From the NCBI RefSeq assembly GCF_006715045.1, contig NZ_VFML01000001.1:2076501-2140500 (forward strand): a stretch of DNA of 64,000 nt. The letters are read 5' to 3'. Position 1 is the first letter of the stretch, and every line of letters begins with the position of its first letter. Below are positions 39,306-49,264 of the stretch, piece after piece. The position numbers and the translations under genes were made by a program. Origin of the DNA: Amycolatopsis cihanbeyliensis. Lineage in GTDB: Bacteria; Actinomycetota; Actinomycetes; Mycobacteriales; Pseudonocardiaceae. A model generated the notes under the pieces. That model was not told where the DNA came from, did no database searches, and saw only the letters and a list, made by a program, of their open reading frames with translations.

Positions 39306-41597
39306 TTCGGCGTGGGTGCCGGCGGCGACGAAGCCGCCTGCCTCGGGTTCGAAGAGGTACACCTGCGCGGCGCCGACGTCGAAGTACATCCCGGTCAGGT
39401 GCAGGTCACCACGGGCCTCGGCGGCGGCGACCACCGGGTGTTGTCGCAACTGTTCCAGCTGCTGCAGCACGTTGTGCAGGGCGAGCCGCTCGGCCCCGGC
39501 CGCGGGCTCCCTTCCGGCCAGGGTGACCGCGGGCGCCGCCCGCATCCGCCGCCTGCTGGCCTCGGCGTGCCGCAGCCAACTGCCGAAGTGCGGCATCCCT
39601 TCCGGTGCCGTGTCCAGTAGCGCGTTCATCGCCCCGCAGCTGGAGTGGCCGCAGACCACCACCTCGCGGACCTTGAGCACGCCGACCGCGTACTCCACCG
39701 CGGCACCCACGGAGGAGTCCTCCACCGCGCCGTCGGCCGAGGGCACCAGGTTGCCCACGTTACGCACGGTGAACAGGTCGCCGGGGCCGCTGGTGGTGAT
39801 CACGTTCGGCACGATCCGGGCGTCCACGCAGGTGATGAACAACGTGTGCGGTTGCTGGCCGTCGGCGAGCCGGCTCAGGGTCGGTTGCATCAGCGGCGCG
39901 GTACGCCGCTGGAACTCGGAGGTCCCGCGGAAGGTCGCGGTGGGGCTGATGCGCTGACCGGGCACGTGCGGTGCGGCGTGGTTGGCCTGCCATTCCGACC
40001 AGGGCGCGAGCCACCGCGGGATCACCTTGCCGGCGGCCTCCCTGCGCACGGTCGGCGAGCCGGCCTTGCCGCGTTCGAACCACGGGTGACCGACCTCGTC
40101 CACGACCACGGTGCCGCCCGCCCGCTCGTAGGCCTGCTGCCAGCTCGCCAGGCTGTCGAAAGCCGCGTGGTCCAGGTAGTCGACCACGAGTTCCAGGGTC
40201 ACCGTGCTGCCCTGCGGGACGGTGCCGAGCACCCTGGACAGCCGCGGCACGGACAGGAAGGTCAGCGCGCCCTCGATCACCACCCGGTACTGGGTCTCCT
40301 CCGACCCCCCATGGGGATCCCGCCCCCACCGGCCGCCGTCCCGCTCGACGTGGATACCCGACCAGATCGTCCTGCGCAGCATCGTGAACAGGGACAGCGC
40401 GACCCCGATCAGCACCCCAGACAGCAGGTCCAGGAACACCACACCGAACAGGGTCACCAGGTACAACGGCAGGTCCCCGTGCTCGGCGACCGTGCGGATG
40501 TGCTGCCAGTTGACCAGCTTGGCGCCGACGTGCACGAGCAGCCCGGCCAGTGCCGCCAGCGGGATGTTCTCGATCAGCCCGGCCAGCAGCAGCACGAACA
40601 CCAGCACCCACACCCCGTGCAGGATCGCCGAGGCCCTGCTCCGCGCGCCCGCGCCCACGTTGGCCGAGCTGCGCACGATCACCCCGGTGACCGGCAGCCC
40701 ACCGACGGCACCGGAGGCCATGTTCGCCACGCCCTGGCCGACGAGCTCACGGTTGAGGTTGCTGCGCGGGCCGGTGTGCAGCTTGTCCACGGCGACCGCG
40801 CACAGCAGGCTCTCCACGCTGGCCACCAGGGCCACGGTCAGCACGGCCAGTCCGATCTCGAGCCAGCCCCCTTCCGGCAGCCGCGGGACCAGGTCGACGG
40901 ACAGCAGGTCGCCCGGAAGGGAGACCCGGTCCAGGCTCATCCCGGTGACCGCGGCCAGCACGGTGACCGTCGTGATCGCCGCGAGCGGGCCGGGCACCTT
41001 GCGCACCGCGGCGGGCAGCTTGCCCCAGACCAGCAGGATGCCGATGGTCACCAGGCCGATCAGCGCCGCCGCGTCGTGGTGACCGATGATCTGGCCGGGA
41101 AGCTGGAGGATGTTGTCGATCGCGGAACTCTGCGGCGAGCCACCGAGCACGATGTGCAGCTGACCCAGCACGATGGTCACGCCGATCCCGGCGAGCATGC
41201 CGTGCACGATCGCCGGGGCGATGGCCAGCGCGGCGCGGGCGATCCGGCTCAGCCCCAGCAGGATCTGCAACGCTCCCGCGGCCACCGTGATGGCGCAGGT
41301 CGCCGCCCAGCCGAACTGGTCGATCATGCCCGCGATGATCACGGTGAGCCCGGCCGCCGGACCGCTGACCTGCATTGGTGACCCGCCAAGGGCACCGGCG
41401 AGGATGCCACCCACGATCGCGGCGATCAGCCCAGCGACGATCGGTGCCCCCGAGGCCAGCGCGATCCCGAGGGACAGGGGAATCGCGACTAGGAAGACGA
41501 CCAGCGACGCGGGCACGTCGTAGCGCAGGATGGCGAAAGCCATCCGCCGCGGACCGGCCCGCCGCGGCACGGCACCGTCATTGGTCGTTTTCGTCAT
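39297..41597 (-). CDS. SulP anion transporter fused to beta-carbonic anhydrase
   Basis: 766 residues. Residues about 20-400 are a SulP/SLC26 carrier with around 10-12 helices (DVPASLVVFLVAIPLSLGIALASG, then GSPMQVSGPAAGLTV). A STAS-like domain follows (about 425-530). Residues about 550-766 are a beta-carbonic anhydrase with zinc and catalytic residues intact: C590-x-D592-x-R594, H651-x2-C654. Such fusions are thought to move bicarbonate and interconvert it with CO2. It lies between bioD and bioA. ATG 41597 with CGGAGG upstream. The last residues come from the repeat element. Confidence 0.9.
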   Translation of the reverse strand: MTKTTNDGAVPRRAGPRRMAFAILRYDVPASLVVFLVAIPLSLGIALASGAPIVAGLIAAIVGGILAGALGGSPMQVSGPAAGLTVIIAGMIDQFGWAATCAITVAAGALQILLGLSRIARAALAIAPAIVHGMLAGIGVTIVLGQLHIVLGGSPQSSAIDNILQLPGQIIGHHDAAALIGLVTIGILLVWGKLPAAVRKVPGPLAAITTVTVLAAVTGMSLDRVSLPGDLLSVDLVPRLPEGGWLEIGLAVLTVALVASVESLLCAVAVDKLHTGPRSNLNRELVGQGVANMASGAVGGLPVTGVIVRSSANVGAGARSRASAILHGVWVLVFVLLLAGLIENIPLAALAGLLVHVGAKLVNWQHIRTVAEHGDLPLYLVTLFGVVFLDLLSGVLIGVALSLFTMLRRTIWSGIHVERDGGRWGRDPHGGSEETQYRVVIEGALTFLSVPRLSRVLGTVPQGSTVTLELVVDYLDHAAFDSLASWQQAYERAGGTVVVDEVGHPWFERGKAGSPTVRREAAGKVIPRWLAPWSEWQANHAAPHVPGQRISPTATFRGTSEFQRRTAPLMQPTLSRLADGQQPHTLFITCVDARIVPNVITTSGPGDLFTVRNVGNLVPSADGAVEDSSVGAAVEYAVGVLKVREVVVCGHSSCGAMNALLDTAPEGMPHFGSWLRHAEASRRRMRAAPAVTLAGREPAAGAERLALHNVLQQLEQLRQHPVVAAAEARGDLHLTGMYFDVGAAQVYLFEPEAGGFVAAGTHAEMP

Positions 41598-41938
41598 GTA
41601 AACCTCCGCTTCTTTCTTTGCCGGCACGCGGTGCGCACGTGTCGAGCCGGCGGCAATGACGACCCGGATGAACCGCTTGTCCACCAGACAACCGGAAAAC
41701 GCGTGAATTGTCCGGTTCCTAAAGAACTTCTCATGTTCTTTTCACATGGAATTAGCCGGAAGAAGAGCACGACCAGGCGTCGCGCGAACAGGCGAATGTG
41801 TGCTAGATCTCGCTCGACCTATGAATAGCCGGCCATTAGTTGTCACACCAAGTGATCAAGACCAGGGAAAATAGCTGTAGTTTCAACAAATCACACTCGA
41901 TAGGGTGAAATTTGTTCGCCTTCACTCCGAGGATCGAC
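41598..41938. other. 341-bp AT-rich intergenic region before the SulP fusion
   Basis: No gene or clear dyad is seen. The half near 41700-41935 is far more AT-rich than the window average. It must hold the promoter of the minus-strand SulP fusion and the end of bioA. No riboswitch core was recognised. Confidence 0.4.
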
Positions 41939-43228
41939 TCAGCCCACCCGGGCGGCCGCAATCATCGCGGAGGTGATAGCCGCAACATCGGTGTTACCAG
42001 TGACATAAGGCGGCATGGTGTAAACCATGTCCCGGAACGGCCGCAACCACACGCCCTGTGCGGTCACCGCCTCGGTGGCCCTTGCCAGGTCCACCTCGTG
42101 GTCGAGCTGGATCACCCCGATCGCGCCGAGAACTCGCACGTCCACCACCCCCGGCAGTTCCCACGCCGGGGCGAGGCCCTCGCGCAGCAGCGCCTCGATC
42201 CGGCCTACCTCGGCCGCCCAGTCGTGCTCGCGCAGCAGGCCGATCGAGGCCTTGGCCAGCGCGGCGGCCAGCGGGTTGCCCATGAACGTCGGACCGTGTG
42301 CCAGCACGGGAAGCTCACCGCGGGAGATGCCCTCGGCGACCTCGCCCGAGCACAGGGTCGCGGCCATGGTCAGGTAACCGCCGGTGAGTGCCTTGCCGAG
42401 ACACAGCACGTCGGGGACGATCCCGGCGTGCTCGGCGGCGAACAGCGTGCCGGTACGGCCGAAACCGGTGGCGATCTCGTCGAAGATCAGCAGCACCCCG
42501 TTGGCCTCGGTCGCCGCACGCAGCGCGCGCAGGTACTCGGGATGGTGGAAGCGCATCCCGCCCGCGCCCTGCACGATCGGCTCGACGATCACCGCGGCCA
42601 GCTCGTCCGCGTACCGCTCGACGGCCTCGGTTATGGCATCCAGATAGGACTGATCTGGGGGTGTGGTGAACCCGGCGGGCGGCGCGGGCAGGAATATCTG
42701 CTCGGGCAGCACCCCGCGCCACAACGAGTGCATCCCGCCCTCGGGGTCGCACACACTCATCGGGTGGAAGGTGTCGCCGTGATAACCGCCGCGCCAGGTC
42801 AGCAGCTTGCGCTTGCCCGTGTGCCCCACCGACCGCCAGTACTGTAGGCACATCTTGATCGCGACCTCGACCGAAACCGAGCCGGAGTCGCACAGGAACA
42901 CGTGCCGCAGAGGCTCCGGCGTGATCTCCACCAGCGAGGTGGCCAGCGAGATGGCCGGCTCGTGGGTGAGCCCGCCGAACATCACGTGACTCATCCGCCC
43001 GGCCTGCTCGGCCACGGCGGCGTCCAGCACGGGGTGCCGGTAGCCGTGGATCGCCGACCACCATGAGGACATCCCGTCCACCAGCTCGCGCCCGTCGGCA
43101 AGGCGCAACCGCACGCCGGCCGCCTCGGTGACCAGCAACGGCTCGACCCGGCCCGGCATCGGGCCGTAGGGGTGCCAGACGTGCCGGCTGTCGAGCGCGA
43201 GCAGTTCCTCCGGGGTATGCGAAGCCAT
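41939..43228 (-). CDS. bioA: adenosylmethionine-8-amino-7-oxononanoate aminotransferase
   Basis: A PLP enzyme making DAPA with SAM as amino donor. 429 residues with [74 protein letters not shown] and the PLP Lys in [12 protein letters not shown] 43228 is preferred over the longer start. It is separated from bioD by the SulP fusion. Confidence 0.96.
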   Translation of the reverse strand: MASHTPEELLALDSRHVWHPYGPMPGRVEPLLVTEAAGVRLRLADGRELVDGMSSWWSAIHGYRHPVLDAAVAEQAGRMSHVMFGGLTHEPAISLATSLVEITPEPLRHVFLCDSGSVSVEVAIKMCLQYWRSVGHTGKRKLLTWRGGYHGDTFHPMSVCDPEGGMHSLWRGVLPEQIFLPAPPAGFTTPPDQSYLDAITEAVERYADELAAVIVEPIVQGAGGMRFHHPEYLRALRAATEANGVLLIFDEIATGFGRTGTLFAAEHAGIVPDVLCLGKALTGGYLTMAATLCSGEVAEGISRGELPVLAHGPTFMGNPLAAALAKASIGLLREHDWAAEVGRIEALLREGLAPAWELPGVVDVRVLGAIGVIQLDHEVDLARATEAVTAQGVWLRPFRDMVYTMPPYVTGNTDVAAITSAMIAAARVG

Positions 43229-43251
43229 GCCCCGAACTCTAACGGCCCCGG

Positions 43252-44466
43252 TCAGCCCCGCGGCCGGATCGGCAGGGTCTCCAATCCCCGCATCAGGGTG
43301 CTGTCCCGCCACCGCAGCTCCGCGGGCTCGGCGGCCAGCCGCACCGCGGGGAAACGCTCGAGCAGGCCGCCGATCGCGACCTCGCCCTCCAGCCTGGCCA
43401 GCGGGGCGCCCACGCAGTAGTGGATGCCATGCCCGAAGGCGAGGTGCCCACCGGGTTGCCTGGTGACGTCCAGCCGGGTCGGATCGGGGAACCGCTCACC
43501 GTCCCGGTTGGCCGCGAGCAGGGAGATCATCACGAACTCCTCGGCCGGGATCTCCACCTCGCCGACCCGCACCGGCTCGGTGGTGAACCGCAGGGTCGCG
43601 AGGTTCACCGGCCCGTCGTAGCGCAGGAACTCCTCGATCGCGTTCGGCAGCAACCCGGGGTCGGCGCGTAACACGGCGAGCTGGTCCTGGTTGCGCAGCA
43701 ACGCGAGCACGCCGTTGCCGATCAGGTTCACCGTGGTCTCGTGCCCGGCGACGAGCAGCAGGAAGGCCATCGAGATGAGCTCTTTCGGGGAGAGCCGGTC
43801 GCCGTCGTCCGAGGCGTGCACCAGTGCTGAGAGCAGATCCTCGTCCGGGGTGGCCCGCTTGTCCTCGACCAGGGTGCTCAGATAAGCGGTCATCGCGGAC
43901 GACGCGTCCGCGAGCTCGTCCGTCGGCAACGCCGAGAGGATGATGTTGGACCAGCGGCGGAAGTCGTCCCGCTCGTCGTCGGGAACGCCGAGCAGCTCGC
44001 AGATCACCGTGATCGGCAGCGGGAAGGCGAAGGCCTCGAGCAGGTCCACGGTCTCCCGCCCGGCCATCGCGTCGAGCAGTTCCTTGGTGATCTGCTCGAT
44101 CCGTGGTCGCATCCTGGCCACCGTCCGGCTGGTGAACGCCCTGTTGACCAGCTTGCGCAGCCGGGTGTGGTCGGGCGGGTCGGAGTTGAGCATGTGGGTG
44201 GCGAGCGACAGCGGGAAGAGCACGGGGGACTGGTCGACGGCGGCCCGCTCGGCGAACAGCTCGTTGGCGACCCGGCTGTCCTTGCCCAGCCTCGGATCGG
44301 CGAGCAGCGCCTTCCCGTCGGCGTAGCTGGTCACCAGCCAGACCGGCAGGCCGCGTGGCAAGACCGCCTGGCGCACGGGCCCCTCGGCACGCAACAGCTC
44401 GGTAACCGTGTGTGGGTCTTGGATGTATTCGAGGTCGAGGCGCGTCGGTCCGTCCAGCGACTGCAC
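43252..44466 (-). CDS. cytochrome P450
   Basis: A 404-residue soluble bacterial P450 (CYP107/CYP105-like length). It has the I-helix [11 protein letters not shown], the K-helix ExxR in [17 protein letters not shown], and heme-ligand Cys351 in [17 protein letters not shown]. The early motif [22 protein letters not shown] is typical. No ferredoxin adjoins and the substrate is unknown. GTG start at 44466; its stop is 23 bp from the bioA start. Confidence 0.92.
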   Translation of the reverse strand: MQSLDGPTRLDLEYIQDPHTVTELLRAEGPVRQAVLPRGLPVWLVTSYADGKALLADPRLGKDSRVANELFAERAAVDQSPVLFPLSLATHMLNSDPPDHTRLRKLVNRAFTSRTVARMRPRIEQITKELLDAMAGRETVDLLEAFAFPLPITVICELLGVPDDERDDFRRWSNIILSALPTDELADASSAMTAYLSTLVEDKRATPDEDLLSALVHASDDGDRLSPKELISMAFLLLVAGHETTVNLIGNGVLALLRNQDQLAVLRADPGLLPNAIEEFLRYDGPVNLATLRFTTEPVRVGEVEIPAEEFVMISLLAANRDGERFPDPTRLDVTRQPGGHLAFGHGIHYCVGAPLARLEGEVAIGGLLERFPAVRLAAEPAELRWRDSTLMRGLETLPIRPRG

Positions 44467-44570
44467 TGATTGCCCTCCAGGATCGCGGTGTCATTGGCTC
44501 AACGATCAGGCGGCCGCGAACGTGTGAAGGTCCACCTGACGGAGCAGCCCGAATGCACGAGGATCTGCCC

Positions 44571-45200
44571 ATGCAGTACCGTCCCATCTCCTTCGAACGG
44601 CTCGCCGACGAACTGACCGAAAGGGTCACCGATCTGCGCGAGACGACCTGGGCACGGGTGGCGGTGGACGGCGCGGCCTGCGCCACCGACACCGCCGGCC
44701 TCGCCGACGCGCTCGTCGACCGCCTGCGGGTGCGCGGCCGCGAGGTGCTGCGCGTCTCGGCGCGGGACTTCCTGCGGCCCGCCTCACTGCGGTTCGAGCG
44801 GGGCAGGCACGATCCGGATGCCCGCTACGACGACTGGCTCGACGTCGGCGCGCTGCGGCGGGAGGTGCTCGACCCGCTCGCGCCGGATGGGACGGGTCTG
44901 GTGCTGCCCGCCCTGTGGGACACCGCCCGCGACCGTGCGCTGCGGCTGCCCCGCACGCCCCTGCCCAGGGGCGGGGTGCTGCTGCTCGACGGCGAGCTGC
45001 TGCTCGGCAGGGGGCTGCCGCTCGAGCTGACCGTGCACCTGTGGCTGTCCGCGCCCGCCCTCGAACGCAGGCTGCCCGAGCACGCGCACTGGGCGTTGCC
45101 CGCCTACGCGAGGTACGAGCACGAGGTGGCCCCTGCCCGGTCGGCGGACGTCGTGGTGCGAACGGACCGTCCGGACCACCCTGCCGTCCTGGTGTCGTGA
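44571..45200 (+). CDS. uridine-kinase-like protein with degenerate P-loop
   Basis: 209 residues similar in length and order to actinobacterial uridine-kinase-like proteins: VAVDGAACATDTAGLADALVDRLR at the Walker A place, FLRPASLRFERGRHDPDARYDDWLD, and VLLLDGELLLGRGLPLELTVHLWLSAP. The GxxxxGKT residues are replaced (GAACATDT), so nucleotide phosphorylation is doubtful. ATG 44571, with GAGGA upstream; ATG 44553 is possible. It is convergent with pimB by 12 bp. Confidence 0.7.
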   Translation: MQYRPISFERLADELTERVTDLRETTWARVAVDGAACATDTAGLADALVDRLRVRGREVLRVSARDFLRPASLRFERGRHDPDARYDDWLDVGALRREVLDPLAPDGTGLVLPALWDTARDRALRLPRTPLPRGGVLLLDGELLLGRGLPLELTVHLWLSAPALERRLPEHAHWALPAYARYEHEVAPARSADVVVRTDRPDHPAVLVS

Positions 45201-45212
45201 CGGTCGCCGGGG

Positions 45213-46355
45213 TCAGGAGGTGGGGTGGTGGGTCGGCGTGAGCATCCCGGCCAGGCGACCTGCCAGCACGTCCCAGCGCCAGTGCGTGCTCACCCACTCG
45301 CGGCCCGCCGCGCCCATCCTGGCGGCCCTGGTCGGGTCGGCCAGCAAGGTCGCGAGGGTGTCGGTCAGCTGGTCCAGCTCCCTGCCGTCGACGACGTGCC
45401 CGGTCACCTCGTCCAGCACGGTCTCCGGCGCCCCGCCGGAGCGGCCCGCCAGCACGGGCAACCCGGTCGCCGAGGCCTCCAGGTACACGATGCCGAGTCC
45501 CTCGACGTCCAGGCCCTTGCCGCGGGTACGGGCGGGCATGGCGAACACATCGCCGGCCGCGTAGTGCGCGGGCAGCTCGTCCCACGGCACCGACCCGGCC
45601 AGCAGCACGTGCTCGGCGACGCCGAGGTCGGCGGCCATCCTGGTGAGCCGCTTGCGGTACGGACCGCCGCCCACCAGCAGCAGCGCCGTGCCCGGCACCC
45701 GCCTGCGCAGCTCGGGCAGCGCGCGTACCAGCATGTCCTGCCCCTTGCGGGGCACGAGGCGGGACACGCAGACCACGGTCGGGCGGTCGCCGAGGCCGTG
45801 CCTGCGCCGGATCTCCGCACGCGCACCGGGGTCCGGCCGGAACACCGCGGTGTCCACCCCGGATGGCAGGTGCTCGAGCCCGGCCATCGGGCCGAAGGCC
45901 GCGGCGAACCGGGTCCTGGTGTAGTCGCTGACGTAGGTCACCACGTCGGCGGTGTCCCCGATCCGCCGCAACGCCTGCCGCGCCCCGGGCAACATGGACC
46001 ACCCGACCTCGTGCCCGTGCGTGCAGGCGACCACCTTCTCCGCGCCCGCGCCCCGCAGCGCCGACCCGAGCAGGGCCAGCGGGGCGGCGGCGCCGAACCA
46101 GACGGCCGAGCAGTCCCGCGCGGAGAGCAGCTCCCGCGCCCTGCGCAGCACGTCCGGGGTGGGCAACATCAGCGAGGTCGGGTGCCGCACCACCTCGAAC
46201 GGTGCCCGCGCGTCGAACTCGGCGGCCCCGTCCCACGCGGGGGCGTACACCACGAGCCGGTCGGCGGGCAGCCTGGTGGCCAACGAGTTCAGGTAGTTCT
46301 GGATCCCGCCCGGGCGGGGCGGAAAATCGTTGGTCACCAGCAAGGTCCGTAACAC
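45213..46355 (-). CDS. pimB: GT4 mannosyltransferase, PimB type
   Basis: Adds the second mannose to phosphatidyl-inositol mannoside from GDP-mannose at the membrane. 380 residues. Close to mycobacterial PimB (Rv2188c) along its length: LLVTNDFPPRPGGIQNYL, HGHEVGWSMLP, PSGVDTAVFRPDP, VCVSRLVPRKGQDMLV, and the donor-binding EGLGIVYLEASATGLPV. It sits beside the NlpC/P60 genes as in mycobacteria. Confidence 0.9.
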   Translation of the reverse strand: MLRTLLVTNDFPPRPGGIQNYLNSLATRLPADRLVVYAPAWDGAAEFDARAPFEVVRHPTSLMLPTPDVLRRARELLSARDCSAVWFGAAAPLALLGSALRGAGAEKVVACTHGHEVGWSMLPGARQALRRIGDTADVVTYVSDYTRTRFAAAFGPMAGLEHLPSGVDTAVFRPDPGARAEIRRRHGLGDRPTVVCVSRLVPRKGQDMLVRALPELRRRVPGTALLLVGGGPYRKRLTRMAADLGVAEHVLLAGSVPWDELPAHYAAGDVFAMPARTRGKGLDVEGLGIVYLEASATGLPVLAGRSGGAPETVLDEVTGHVVDGRELDQLTDTLATLLADPTRAARMGAAGREWVSTHWRWDVLAGRLAGMLTPTHHPTS

Positions 46356-46412
46356 GAGGTGGAGGCTACCGGGACCACGGTGTGGCGGTATGGCGGTGGC
46401 CCCGGTAACCGG

Positions 46413-47465
46413 CTACGCGACCCTGCGTGCCCCGGTGTAGTTGCTCTGCAACGGAGAGATCTTCACCACGTCACCGGGCTGCGGGGAGTGCACCATCCTG
46501 CCGCCCCCGATGTACATCCCCACGTGGTGCGCGGGCCTCCCGTAGAACACCAGGTCACCCGGCTGGAGCTGGCTGCGGGCGATGGGCGTGCCGAAGGTCT
46601 GCTGGGTCCGCGCGGTGCGCGGGATGCCGATCCCGGCCTGCTGGTAGGCCCAGGAGGTCAACCCGGAGCAGTCGAAGGTCGAAGGACCCTCGGCCCCGAG
46701 CCGGTACGCGCTGCCAATCTTGCCGAGCGCGGCGTCCACCGCGGTCTGCGCCGCGGGGCCTGGCGCCTTGACGTTGGGGATCGGCCCACCGGTGTCCCGC
46801 TGGACGGCCCGGTCGGCGGAGCTGAGCAGGCCGGCGGCCTCCTTGAGCTCCTCGACCTTCGCGTCCAACTCGTCCTTGCGGGTACGCAGCTCACCCGCCA
46901 GCTTGGCGGATTCCTCCTTGGCGGCCTGCGCGCGTGCCTGCGCCTGCGCCGCCTTCCGCTGGGCCCTGCTCGCCTCGTCGACGACCCCGGACAGCTTCCG
47001 CAGCGCCTCGTTGCGGTCGGAGGCCAGCACGTCCAGCGCCGCCGCCCGCTGCAGGAAGTCCTGGGTGGACTCCCCGGTCAGCAGCGCGGACAGCTTGTTC
47101 ATCCCGGCACCGCTGGTGAAGGACGCGCCGGCGAACTTGTCCACCTCGGTGCGGTAGTTCTCTACATCGGCCGAAGCCCGGGTTCCGGCCTGCTCGGCGG
47201 CCGCGAGGTCGGCGTTGGCCTGCTCCAGTTCGGCCTTCTTGGCCTTGAGGTCCTCCTCGGCGTTCAGGTGGTCCTCGTTGAGTTTCGCCGCCTTCTCGGC
47301 CAGCTTCCGGTACTCGGCGAGTGCCTCGGAGGTGTCGCTCGGCGGGGTCTGGGGGACGGGGGTCGGTTCCGCGGTCGCCGGTGCGTGGGCGAAGCTCACG
47401 GCCGCGATGACCGCGGTTGCCGCCAGCGCCCCGGACACCACACGCTTGACTGGATGCGACTGCAC
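46413..47465 (-). CDS. NlpC/P60 peptidoglycan hydrolase, copy 1
   Basis: A 350-residue exported cell-wall endopeptidase. A signal peptide (about 5-32) is followed by long coiled coil (50-215), then the NlpC/P60 domain with Cys266 (FDCSGLTSW) and His314 (HHVGMYIGGG). It is related to mycobacterial RipD/Rv2190c-type proteins. GTG 47465 with GGAGAG upstream. It is a close duplicate of the next gene, including the leader. Coiled coils in this family are often autoinhibitory or contact FtsEX. Confidence 0.9.
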   Translation of the reverse strand: MQSHPVKRVVSGALAATAVIAAVSFAHAPATAEPTPVPQTPPSDTSEALAEYRKLAEKAAKLNEDHLNAEEDLKAKKAELEQANADLAAAEQAGTRASADVENYRTEVDKFAGASFTSGAGMNKLSALLTGESTQDFLQRAAALDVLASDRNEALRKLSGVVDEASRAQRKAAQAQARAQAAKEESAKLAGELRTRKDELDAKVEELKEAAGLLSSADRAVQRDTGGPIPNVKAPGPAAQTAVDAALGKIGSAYRLGAEGPSTFDCSGLTSWAYQQAGIGIPRTARTQQTFGTPIARSQLQPGDLVFYGRPAHHVGMYIGGGRMVHSPQPGDVVKISPLQSNYTGARRVA

Positions 47466-47605
47466 GTCGCGGGTCTCTCCTTTGCTGCTCGGCCGCCACC
47501 GGACCGGCTCCCCGACAAGCTCGGCCCGTCGCTTCGGCGGCGGTCCCACGTCGCCGCCTGCTGACTGTGACGGCCGTCGCCCGTGAGACCTCGGTCAGGT
47601 TATGA
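47466..47605 (-). promoter_or_regulatory. structured leader, possible c-di-AMP (ydaO-type) riboswitch 1
   Basis: On the minus strand the 140-nt leader begins near CCTGACCGAGGTCTC and holds CGGCGACGTGGGA, GCCGCCGA, GAGCTTGTCGGGGAGC and AAAGGAGA before the GTG. All recur before copy 2. ydaO-type switches commonly precede actinobacterial wall hydrolases. I cannot confirm the fold by hand, so the ligand is inferred. No gene is seen in 47606-47760. Confidence 0.5.
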
Positions 47606-47760
47606 ATCGACCGGGAGCACGTCCACACTGGGTAGACGGGAGCGCATCATTCTGCGACGAACGGTTGACCTTCCCCCATTTGGCGGACATACACACATGG
47701 CCGTGGTAGTGCCGGGCACATCCGGCGCCACCACGGCCACGCGTCCGTATGAACGGAACC

Positions 47761-48813
47761 TCAGGCGACTCGGCGCGCTGAGTTGTAGTTGTTCTGCAGC
47801 GGCGAGACCTTCACGACATCGCCCGAGGTCGGGGCGTGCACCATCTTGCCGTTGCCGAGGTAGATGCCGACGTGCGACACCGGCGAGTAGAAGAACACCA
47901 GGTCACCCGGCTGCAACTGGCTCTTGCTCACCGGGGTGCCGAAGGCGGACTGGGCCCGGCTCGACCGGGGAATGCTGATCCCGGCTTGCTGGTAGGCCCA
48001 GGAGGTCAGCCCGGAGCAGTCGAAGGTCGAGGGACCCTCGGCGCCCCACACGTACGCGCTGCCCCGCTTGCCGAGCGCGGCATTCACCGCGGTCTGCGCC
48101 GCCGTGCCGGGCGCCTGCACGTCGGGCACGGCACCGCCGGTGTCCTGCTGCGCCGCCCGGTCGGACGAGCTGAGCAGACCCGCCTGCTCCTTGAGCTCCT
48201 CGACCTTCTTGTCGAGTGCTTCCTTGCGGGTCTTGATGTCGGCGGTCAGCTTCTCGGCTTCTTCCTTGGCCGTCTTCGCCCTGGCCTGCGCCTCGGCGGC
48301 CTCGCGCTCGGCCGCGCCGGCCTGCCGCACCGCGGCGGACAGGTTCTTCAGCGCCGCGTTGCGGTCGGCCGCCAGCACATCCAGCGCCGCGGAACGGTCC
48401 AGGAAGTCGCGGGTGGAGTCACCGGAGAGCAGCGCGGACAGCTTGTTCATCTGCGAGCCGCTTGTGAAGGACGCACCGGCGAACTTGTCCACCTCGGTGC
48501 GGTAGGTCTCCTCGTCGGCCGCGGCCGCGGACTTGGCCTGCTCGGCGGCCGTCAGGTCGCCGCTGGCCTTGTCCAGTTCGGCCTGCCTGGCCGCGAGGTC
48601 GTCCTTGGCCTTCAGGTAGTCCTCGTTGAGCTTCTCCGCCTTCGCGGCGAGCTCACGGTACTGCTTGAGGGCGTCGGACTGGCTGATCGGGGGATTCTGG
48701 GGAGCGGGGACTGGGTTCGCGGTGGCCGGCACCTGGACGAAGCTCACGGCCGCGATCACGGCTGTGGCTGCTAGTGCTCCTGACACCACTCGCTTCACTG
48801 GATGCGACTGCAC
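47761..48813 (-). CDS. NlpC/P60 peptidoglycan hydrolase, copy 2
   Basis: 350 residues, near-identical in layout to copy 1. The signal region VQSHPVKRVVSGALAATAVIAAVSF differs only slightly. A coiled coil follows, then FDCSGLTSWAYQQAG and SHVGIYLGNGKMVH, with catalytic Cys and His intact. Differences concentrate in the coiled coil. GTG start at 48813. Together with copy 1 it forms a recent tandem duplication; each copy has its own leader, so they are probably independently transcribed. Confidence 0.9.
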   Translation of the reverse strand: MQSHPVKRVVSGALAATAVIAAVSFVQVPATANPVPAPQNPPISQSDALKQYRELAAKAEKLNEDYLKAKDDLAARQAELDKASGDLTAAEQAKSAAAADEETYRTEVDKFAGASFTSGSQMNKLSALLSGDSTRDFLDRSAALDVLAADRNAALKNLSAAVRQAGAAEREAAEAQARAKTAKEEAEKLTADIKTRKEALDKKVEELKEQAGLLSSSDRAAQQDTGGAVPDVQAPGTAAQTAVNAALGKRGSAYVWGAEGPSTFDCSGLTSWAYQQAGISIPRSSRAQSAFGTPVSKSQLQPGDLVFFYSPVSHVGIYLGNGKMVHAPTSGDVVKVSPLQNNYNSARRVA

Positions 48814-49090
48814 GTCGCGTGTGTCTCCTTTGCCTGTCGGCCGCCTGACCGTCGCCGCGCCGAAGAGGTCGGGGGCCCTCTTCGCACCGGCTGGGCGGAC
48901 ACAACACCCATGCCGGCTACGGCATGTCCCGCCGCATCAGGCCGACCGGTACCGCAACTGGGTCACCGCGCCTGTGGTTCGCAACGGGCCGGCACAGCTC
49001 CCCGACAAGCTGTCTCGGCGGCAATCCCGCGTCGCCGTCCCCTGCTTCGCGACGGCTCGCCAACCGCGAGATCTCGGACAGGTTACGAAA
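48814..49090 (-). promoter_or_regulatory. structured leader, possible c-di-AMP (ydaO-type) riboswitch 2
   Basis: Reads, minus strand, CCTGTCCGAGATCTCGCGG, GCAGGGGACGGCGACGCGGGA, GCCGCCGAGACAGC, TTGTCGGGGAGC, then about 130 nt absent from leader 1, then GGCGGCCGACAGGCAAAGGAGA. The shared core supports a common RNA element; the insertion is unusual. 49091-49264 shows no gene. Confidence 0.5.
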
Positions 49091-49264
49091 CAGTGGCGCT
49101 CCCGTCCACCAGCGCGACCCCGATTCGCGTCCGTGATGCGCCGAACCCCCATTGGACCAGCGGCAAAGCGCATATTGTGACCGCGGTAACAAAAGCCGCG
49201 CAGCAACGAGGCGACCACTCACCTAATCGTATGGACCTTTCGGCGCACGATCGGGCGATGGTGC

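Noticed and set aside
39645..41381. A 578-codon plus-strand frame inside the SulP fusion
   Set aside because: His/Gln/Arg-rich low-complexity translation, antisense to a gene with clear domains.
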